A stretch of 64,000 bases of DNA from Liolophura sinensis (Eukaryota; Mollusca; Polyplacophora; Chitonida; Chitonidae), in the NCBI RefSeq assembly GCF_032854445.1, contig NC_088305.1, positions 26,996,628-27,060,627 of the forward strand, read 5' to 3'. A model generated the notes under the pieces. That model worked only from the letters and a program-made list of their open reading frames with translations. It made no database searches and had not been told where the DNA came from. Both the position numbers and the translations under genes were made by a program. Each line of letters opens with the position of its first letter. Position 1 is the stretch's first letter. Below, piece by piece: positions 11,560 through 20,600 of the stretch.

Positions 11560-14235
11560 GAAGAAGAATGACACGGGGTAAACTCATACAGTTGCGTTTA
11601 CCCACTGTCTTTATCTTTGAAATTTTATCGTCAATCTCATATATCTTGTACTGTTGTACATATGATGTTGTAAATCGGCCTTGTAAATGGGTTTAATGAC
11701 CTGTTGAGTCCGTCCTTGGAATAAACTAAGCATTAACAGAAATAGCAGTTACACGAAACTATACACCACTTCATGTCTAATACGTGACATCCTCTCTGGG
11801 GCGGGCCGTGCAGGAGTGGTTAAGCGCATGTCTAGAGGTGTGGGGTCAATTCCCGTCTTGGATAGGAAACGTGTTGATTCGCAATCTTTGGCTTAGTGGC
11901 AATATGTCGTGCGTGGTGCTCGTATACGGGTGTTTACATGAGCGTACATTCGTTGAAGACCACTTGTCTTCCACCAATATCTTTACGCCATTACAAATGG
12001 GTATGTCGGTCAGTAACTTGTCACAGGCCGGTGGTTTTGTCCTCTACTCCGCTTTCCTCCAGTCATAAAATTAATATCTATTGTATTTATAGTTTAAAAA
12101 ATTGATTATGCAGTTATACAATAAATCAATTAATCGATCAACTAAGCCCCTTGAAGACGATTAATCTGTTAATTCTGCGGATACCTGGCAAGGTAAGGTG
12201 GATTGCAGATATCGAACAGCACAAACACAATATATCTGCTCAAACATATTTTGTGAAGATACACACACATTACTATGAGTGAGTATACAGATTACCCTAT
12301 GGGAATGCATGAACATTCGAAGAGTTATATTAAATCACAATCAAATAACTAACGTGTTCTAACAAAGCAATAGTTTGTTTAATCTAGTAGTGGTGACAGA
12401 CATTTGTATACCAATCGCCAACTTTCCAGTCCCAGATCAATAACCGCAAGGCTAATTTTGAAAAACCAAACTTCAACACAAATATTTACTGAGTTTACAG
12501 AGAAAATCAAGCAATTCAATCTGTGCTACGAACCAGACATTCGTATACCAGCCGTCAACCAATAAGTACATTCCAGGTCAATAATCGCAAGGTCAATTCC
12601 CAAAACGACGTTTAACACAAACCACCAAAGAACTAAGAAAGTATATAAAGTACGAAAATAGGGTAAAATCATGCTAGGAGAAGCATTCAACAGTTTTCAA
12701 TGATGTTGGAAAGACGCAAGGTATGTTCTAGGCGACTGAGCGAAGAACAAGATATGAATGGTAACTATTAGACGTACCGGGACTGTATAAGACTTGAGTG
12801 ACAAAAATTCGAAGAGCGGGGCGTCGATTGGTGCTACCACCCTCTTTCTGGGTGAAGGTACAAAAGGTAAACAAAATACCACATAGAAAGAAAGGGAGTG
12901 AGAGAGACAGATAAACGGAGAGATAGACAGACAGATAAAAGAACAATGTGATCCTGAGTCTTGCGTCCACCTTTGTTAATCATCAATATTTTTTTCTCAC
13001 ATTCATATTTTAGCACACGTGGGACAGGTCAGATGTGGTAAAACAACGTAAACCGTTATACGCACGTAAACCGCAATTTCTGTACATGATTCAAAACAGA
13101 AGCGATGTTTGGTTTCGTTTTCGTTTTCAAGAAGGGAATGCACTATCTATGTGCATGTATGACTCATTGTATCTACCTTCTAATCTTTTTTTGTCTCATA
13201 TCACCTGTAATTATACTCGGTAGGCCTACTGGAGATAACCTGTTTGTAGGTGGAAGTGTTTAGCTCAGGTCAGTTAGCTTACTGCTACATGTATATATTC
13301 CGCATTTCATAGTGACAAACAATCACATGATTTTCGGCTTTGCAGACTAGAGACAAGGTAAAATGATATCGTTTGTAATGGTTTATTGATTTATTTGTAT
13401 ATTTATTTTTATTGTATGTTTCTTTATTGTTTTTTTTTTGTTATTTAATTTTCACTTATTCGATGGCTGTGATTTTTATCACTAACACACCAGAGTGTCG
13501 AGGGTAAAACACCGACGTTTGGCACTCTAGTGACGAACTTCTTCACCTCCTTTTCGCCGTACCTATATGTATATCTAATAGCAATTTACTGATATCGATT
13601 CATTGCTTAATAAGCTCCAAACGTTAGCAGCTCAAATTGTTGTTCTCTTATATATAAGCTATTGCTCGTATGTCTGACCAATATTTTAGCATTGCTTGCC
13701 CCGGCGAGGAACATTCTGTCAGAGAGTAGGGGGGTGCTTTAGAGGTGGGAAGATGCTGGTGATAGGGTGTGGGGAGTGGGGGGCGGGGTAGTCCGACACA
13801 ACCATCAGTTCAATTCATAAAAAGGGAAATAACTCTACTCTAATTTAAGCTGTACGGAGAATGTTATTCGGCTCATCCTTGATATGAGAAAATGGAAATG
13901 CATATAACGAAGAGTCAATTTTCATTGCATACATGCATTGAACATTTACACTTCGTTAAGTACGGAATGGTTTTATTTCCCGGTGTAGTCTGATTCTGTG
14001 GTGACGGGGGTGGAAGGCGACGAAATTTGTTGTGACATGTACTTGACACGCACATCTAATATGAATCACAGTTCAGTTTGGTAATAAATATGAGGAGCCG
14101 GTCATGACCGCGTCGTTAAGATCTTTGTATTTCAGGGGATGCGGGTTCAATCCCGGCCGTGAACCGAGAACTTATAGATTCTTATTCTCCGCTGCGTCAT
14201 CGTGGAACTTTAATGGCAAAGAGTAGTTGGAGAGT
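11560..14235. other. Unassigned sequence with homopolymer and G-rich stretches
   Basis: A T-rich run lies at 13398-13450 and a G-rich stretch at about 13726-13795 with many GGG runs. Scattered short open frames lack protein signatures. No exon can be supported. Confidence 0.35.
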
Positions 14236-14450
14236 GAGTGAGTGAGGGCTTGGGGTTTAACGTTGTACTTAACAACTTTCCAGTCATATGACGACAAAGG
14301 AGTCCTTAAGGTGCATATTCTTTTACCCAGAGCCGCTTCACTAAGACGACTTACCGAAGGTAAGTAAGCCTCCCCACCCGAGCCATTAAATTGATAGATG
14401 TCAACCTGTCGTTGCACTTCCACTTAATGCTGAAGACACAACTTCTTCTT
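14236..14450 (-). repeat. (ACTC)n-tailed SINE, inverted 3' fragment
   Basis: It starts with GAGTGAGTGAGTGAGG and GCTTGGGGTTTAACGTTGTA and continues as the reverse complement of the 3' part of the element at 14455. It sits head-to-head with that copy, so the pair can fold back on itself. Confidence 0.7.
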
Positions 14451-14454
14451 TTAA

Positions 14455-14825
14455 GGACCGGCCCGGATAGCACAGTTGGTAGAGCGTCCGCTTCGGGACC
14501 GGTAGATCCAGGATCAATCCTTGATCGAGTCACACCTAAGACTTTAAAAGAGGAAGTTGTAACTTCCTCGCTTGGCGTTCAGCATGAAGGGGATAGTGCA
14601 ACGACTGGTTGACCCGTATTAGTATAATGGCTCGGGCGGGGCGGCTTGCTTGCCTTCGGTAAGTCGTCTCAGTGAGGCAGCACTAAATAAAAGAGCGGTG
14701 GAAATCCGTCCTGCAACAAGGAGGCACATTACACGTACATGCACCCTAATGATTCCTTTGTCGCCATATGACTGAAAAATTGTTGAGAACGACGTTAAAC
14801 CCCAAGCACTCACTCACTCACTCTT
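14455..14825 (+). repeat. (ACTC)n-tailed tRNA-derived SINE, near full length
   Basis: The 5' end resembles a tRNA: ATAGCACAGTTGGTAGAGCG looks like a box A region, and GGTAGATCCAGGATCAATCC like a degenerate box B. A body with the GGAAGTTGTAACTTCC palindrome follows, then GACGTTAAACCCCAAGCACT and an ACTC tail. It would be transcribed by RNA polymerase III and moved by a LINE in trans. This is the most complete copy in the window. Confidence 0.75.
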
Positions 14826-15499
14826 CTTTTAAGGTCTTAGGTGTGACCCGACTCAGGACTGAACCTCGCGTCTCGTGTGTCCTAACGATTGAAGGACAGG
14901 TGTCCTGACTGCTGTGCCGCGACTGGATCCAAACTCAATTGTGATGTGAATAAAACTGAACATGTTTTATTGCGTTTTACACAATGGGATTGGGAACAAG
15001 TTCTAGAGCGCCTACTTGCCCCTTTTCCTAAATAAATACAGTTTAGCCGTTTTAATACAGATGTGAGAAAAGAATGGCGGTAGATTAAGACAGAAGAAAA
15101 GAGAAAAAGAAAGAATCAACGTTGCAAATTATAAAAAATGCTAAAACACAACATAAACAAGTAGAACGAGATTGAAAAGATAAGGCAAGAGTGAGAATTT
15201 ATACAGTGATGCACCAACGACAGAGCATTTGCACATGTATATAACATTGGGAAAGCCTCTTTCTGGCTTCTGTAAATTTCATTACTGATTTCATTACATG
15301 AGAACTATATTTAATAGATCTGGATTCATCACAGCTTTTTCTACAGTCATGCCATGAGGGAGGCTAGTCAATAGGTTAGGACGGATTGTGTCTCAGTCAG
15401 TTGTGACTTATATCAGATGGATGAGTGAATGACATCTAACAATTAATTCCCTCAAAACCTGCACTCAAATACCACGGAAGAAGGCTACACCCCGGAATA

Positions 15500-15710
15500 T
15501 TTGGTGTTTTACGCCCTACTCAAGAATATTTCACTTATACGGTGGCCAGCATTATGGTGGGAGGAAACCGGGCAGAGCCCAGCGGAAACCCACGACTGCT
15601 GGCAGACCTTCCCACGTACGGCCGGAGAGGAAGCCAGCATGAGCTTGAACTCACAGCGACCGGGTAAATACGCTGTGCTAGCGCGCTAATCAACTGAGCC
15701 ACGGAGGCCC
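15500..15710 (-). repeat. AAATAAAT-tailed SINE
   Basis: Minus-oriented copy running from TTGGTGTTTTACGCCCTACT through CATTATGGTGGGAGGAAACC to GCGCGCTAATCAACTGAGCC and ACGGAGGCCC, the inverted tRNA-like head. Confidence 0.85.
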
Positions 15711-15934
15711 TCACCCCGGAATGAGCTTATTCGCAGTAAAAGTTGTTGAAAGATCATACTTTGTCATACGCATACCGATTTTCGTATAACAAGAGAGAAT
15801 TACAATTCTCACAATTGCGTAAATCACCCTGACTGAGGTAAAATAACAAGACTAAATAAAGACAGTAAATTGACAAGACTGTAAACTCACAAGAGTATAA
15901 ATTGACCAGACTGTAAATTGACAAGAGACAGTAC

Positions 15935-16090
15935 TTCACAGGTTACTTGTGACCATTTGCCAGCTATCACACTCTCTATGCTGTACGTCTTTAATTATAT
16001 TGTATTCCTGCATAAACCAGGATTCTCCTGGCGTACTAAGCCTCCCCGAGGCCTGGTCCCTCAGCTTTGTTTTTATGGTTATTTTATGTT
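15935..16090 (-). repeat. Dispersed repeat family B, inverted copy
   Basis: It is the reverse complement of about 2040-2210: GTGACCATTTGCCAGCTATC, ATGCTGTACGTCTTTAATTA and TGCATAAACCAGGATTCTCC. It shows that the family extends beyond its core. Confidence 0.5.
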
Positions 16091-16124
16091 AAATGTGATG
16101 ACAGCACACCATTTTGGGTAACTC

Positions 16125-16385
16125 TACACCAGTGAAGTCCAATAAATTGCAATTAACATCAATGCATTTTACCTAATTCTTCTTAAGCCATTGCGCTGGA
16201 AGATGCGTAAATTACTACTATGTATGCATTTACATGAACGGTTAGAATAAAATCCTGACTAGAGTAAATTGGCAGGAGGTCGAGTTTCACCGGTTACGTG
16301 TGACCATTGCCAATTATCACACTGTCGTCGCTGTTTGGCTTTTACTCTCTATGCTGTACGTCTTTAATTATACAGTATAGTCTAT
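16125..16385 (-). repeat. Dispersed repeat family B, inverted copy
   Basis: Reverse complement of 1735-1975, including AATTGCAATTAACATCA, CATTTACATGAACGGTTAG, CACCGGTTACGTGTGACCA and TTTTACTCTCTATGCTGTAC. Confidence 0.6.
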
Positions 16386-16957
16386 CTTTCTATGCATTTG
16401 GTTCACCGTCTGAGACATTTAAAGTTCCCCATACGCCTTCGAACAGCTGGTGCGATGCAAGAGGAGGTAACTCACTTAAAATAGACAAATCTGGCTTTCG
16501 ATGTCTTCGGAGATAAACAGAGATATTCGATATGTGGTGCAATCCGCACATTGTGCAATGTAGGCTGGACTCGTCACTTAAATAGAAATAAAAATAGATT
16601 CGGATATGGAGTGTCAGTCCTGATCTCTCGCTAGCACACTGTAAATCCTTCATGAACTCTAGCGCTGTTTTGAATTAGGAAAATCCAGGACATTTTTGCG
16701 CCGACACATACATTTTTTCCTTCGTTACGAACCCATGGTGCGTCACCTGTTCGTGGTTTCTAACACAAACTGTTAATAAATGGTTAACATAAATGTACAC
16801 GTACATACATGTACGTGTATCAAAAAGGCCAGACTGTATACAAGCTAAAGAGAGAACATCAGGAAACAACAAATATCACCAAGGGAAGCTTATCGTGAAA
16901 TTTAACCAAAGTACTTTGGCGACAGGGAAAATTCACGAGATACATGATTTTTATTTT

Positions 16958-17283
16958 CACTGAAAAAATTACCATGTTAATTTTAACAGAAAGTTTGTTG
17001 TCTCACTGATGCTAGAATGTGTTCCGCTATTTCAGCAGATTGGTCTGTTAAATATAACATACATATTCCATGAATTCAAGGTAAAGGTTCTATTAGGCTA
17101 GCATGGTGTTATGTTGAATGTGACATAATATTATGTAATGATAACAGAATACATTCTAGCATCTCTCAGACAACAGTGAGTGAGTGCTTGGGGTTTAACG
17201 TCGTATTCAACAATTTTTTTAGTGAAATGACGATCTCAGACAACAGACTCTCTGTTAAAATTAACAGATTATTTTTCTAGTGT
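16958..17283. mobile_element. MITE-like palindromic element, copy 1
   Basis: The ends are inverted: CACTGAAAAAATTACC...TTAATTTTAACAGA on the left is mirrored by TCTGTTAAAATTAACAGATT...CTAGTGT on the right, and GATGCTAGAATG by CATTCTAGCATC. The arms are about 60 bp. It carries a 58-bp SINE-tail insertion and is flanked by related direct repeats of about 85 bp. Confidence 0.6.
17176..17233 (-). repeat. 58-bp insertion of (ACTC)n SINE 3' end with target duplication
   Basis: TGAGTGAGTGCTTGGGGTTT and ACGTCGTATTCAACAATTTT are the inverted last bases of the second SINE. CTCAGACAACAG occurs immediately before and again just after the insert, a target-site duplication of about 12 bp. Confidence 0.65.
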
Positions 17284-17427
17284 TACCAAGGGAGGTTATC
17301 GTTAAATCTGACTAAAGTACATGTACTTTGGGGACCGGAGAAAATCTAAGGGTTACGTGATATTCATCTTGGTGTCTGTCATTAACCGTTCAGACAGGTT
17401 GGGGGAAAAACGAACCCAGGATCAGAT

Positions 17428-17679
17428 ATGGTGACGAATCAAACAGAGGTTGTTACGGAGTTAAACAGGTGTGCTGAGATAGTGACGACGTTGATGACCG
17501 AGGAGTCGGAGGTGGCTGTGGATGCTAAGGGTGTGAATTTGGGAAGGACAGGCCCTCTTACCCTCCTACAGGTGGGCACCAGGGACGGGCAAGCCTATCT
17601 GTTTGATGTCCACACCAACAAGGCTCTCCTGACCGTAGGTTATCTTAAAGATCTGCTTGAGGCGAAGAATGTGGTTAAG
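17428..17679 (+). CDS. EXD1: EXD1-like, exonuclease domain N-terminal exon
   Basis: 84 codons from the first ATG to AAG|GTAGGT. Coding content begins VVTELNRCAEIVTTLMTEES and includes the first beta strand VAVDAKG. The frame is open upstream of the ATG (PGSD before M), and AG dinucleotides at about 17396-17424 could be acceptors, so the ATG may be internal. It ends in phase 0, matching the next exon. Confidence 0.7.
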
Positions 17680-20600
17680 GTAGGTCACATCGTAGTGTCC
17701 GAAAAATGACTTGTTAAGAGTTGTCTGAGTGATGCTAGGATGTATTCTGCTATTGCAACAGATTATTCTGTTAAATATAACACACATGCTCTATTAATTC
17801 AGCATAAAGATTCTATTAAAATAACGGGATAATAGGTTGAATATAAAATAATATTATGCTATAATAAAACTGTAGCATCGCTGAGACAACAGAATTTTTG
17901 TTAAAATAACAGATATTTTTGAGTGTAAATATTATTTATAGAATACTTCCAAATTCGGAAAACACGCAGACATTTCCGTGTTTCCGTAATCATTTTCTTC
18001 CTCTGTTTATTGCCAAAATAAATAAATTCTTCAGCTAAAACGGCATTAGCGTATCTGTTTTCTTCATCCCTGTATTGGCTAACCATTTCCATGGGCTCAG
18101 TATTGGAGTATCTTCGCTCTGAGCTGTCCAATCATTTTCTCCAGCTCTGCATGCACTAATCATCTATTTACAGCTCTGTATTCACTAATAATTTTTTCAT
18201 CTCTGCATGCACTAATCATCTATTTACAGCTCTGCAATCACTAATCATTTTCTCCAGCTCTGCATGTACTATTCATCTATTTACAGCTCTGCATTCACTA
18301 ATCATTGTCTCCAGCTCTGCATGTACTAATCATCTATTTACAACTCTGCATTCACTAATCATTTTCTCCAGCTCTGCATGCACTAATCATCTAGTTACAG
18401 CTCTGTATTCACTAATCAATGTCTCCAGCTCTGCATGCACTAATCATCTAGTTACAACTCTGTATTCACTAATCATTTTCTCCAGCTCTGCATGTACTAA
18501 TCATCTAGCTACAGCTCTGTATTCACTAATCATTTTCTCCAGCTCTGCATGCACTAATCATTTTCTCCAGCTCTGCATGCACTAATCATCTATTTACTGC
18601 TCTGCAATCACTAATCATTTTCTCCAGCTCTGCATGTACTAATCATCTATTTACAGCTCTGCATTCACTAATCATTTTCTCCAGCTCTGCATGCATTAAT
18701 CATTTATTTACAGCTCTGTATTCACTAATCATTTTTTCCAGCTCTGCATGCACTAATCATTGTTACGGTATTGAAAACAGCAACAGAAAACAGACTCAGT
18801 GACTCAATATTACAATGTAAACAATGCTTTATATATAAAATGAGACGTACAGTTTTACAGACAGTTCAACAACAACAACATAAAAAAAACATACACATCA
18901 GTATTACCGGTCTTTAAAAGTTTCCAGTTCACCTTTGCATCCCAAGGAACGTATTCCAGGAGATCCAACGTAAAGACCATGGGATAAACACACAATTCAC
19001 AAATTGTCCCAGTCAGGTACTTCGCTAGGTTAGCGAACACAGTACACAGGTTACACAGAACTGGAACAGTCAAGCCTTTGAATGACGTCACACCCTCAGA
19101 GCACAACACAGGGTAAATACAGGCATGGTATAATCCACTTTAGAACAGTCACAGCTCCCGCAGAAACTCACAAACGAGCCGTTCAGAGACGTAGAGTAAT
19201 GTCACCTTGTGGCAGAACGAACGTCCTTTGCAAAACTGAAAACTTCAGTTTAGAGTCCGTGACGACCTTGTCGGTCAGGTGAGGTCAGCGTGTTAAACAA
19301 ATTACACAGTCAACACTGTATAATCATAATAAAGATCCGAACACCAATAAACGTGACTTCCGCAGAAATTCACATAAACCAGACATCAGTACTACTGTGG
19401 TACACAAACGGTGCCGGCATAAAAATCTGTCCTCCCAAATGAAACTGGCATCACCAGCTCATATCAATATAATGGACTCGATACGAGAGCGTCGCACACC
19501 TCCTGGCTCCCAGTGGATGCAGCAAAAATACCTCCCCTCTGCACAGAAAACACGGCTTATATACGTTCCAGGTGGATTCAACTATTCTTAAACACAGAAT
19601 TAACAGCCAATGAACAGCCAATAAAATAAACAAAGCATTGAACAAGGTGCTTTCCATCCGGTCCGCGCTGTGCGTATATAACAGGGCCTGTTATGCTTAA
19701 CACAAAGGTCCGCAGACTAACAGTACATGAAAACATTAAATAGTCATATATAACATCATTTTCTCCAGCTCTGCATGCACTAATCATCTAGTTACAGCTC
19801 TGTATTCACTAATCATTTTTTTAGCTCTGCATGCACTAATCATCTATTTACTGCTCTACAATCACTAATCACTTTCTCCAGCTCTGCATGTACTAATCAT
19901 CTATTTACAGCTCTATTTACTTATCATTTTCTGTGGCCTTATTTTAGGCTAATCATCTTCTTAATGTTTCATTCTGTGTTTGCTAATCATTATCTTCGGC
20001 TCTGTACGGGCTACTTCGGCTGTGCGCGCGCTACTTTAGCTCTGTACTGGCAACTTCACCTCAGTACTTGCTACTTCAGCGCTGTGCTGACCACTTTAGC
20101 TATGTACTGGCCACTTACGTCAGTACTGGCTACTTTACCTCCACTGACTACTTCAGCCCATTGCTAGCTACTTTAGCTCTTTACTGGCTACCTTATCGCT
20201 CGCTAATCATTTTCGTCAGCAAGTCAGCAGCTGTTCATTTTCCTCAACTTTCTTCTGTTCTGTAGTGGCTCCTCAATTTCTTTACGTCTGTGCTGACTTG
20301 TTATTCTCTTCAGTGTTGCACTGGCTAACTATTATCTTCAACTCTACCTAATAATTTTTTTCAGCTATGTGTTGGATAGTCAGCTCAGTATCGATTAATC
20401 ATTCGGCTCTGTGTTTGCTAAGCATTCTGTTCAGCTTTGTTAAGTACTTTCTTCAGCTCCGTGCAGAATAATCATGTTCTGTTTTTGGTTATTCATTTTT
20501 TGACTTCTATACAGGCTATCCATTTTTTTAAACCCTTTTCTGGCTATCCATTTTCTTCAGTTCTATATTGGCTAATCATTTTTCTCAACTCCTCATTACC

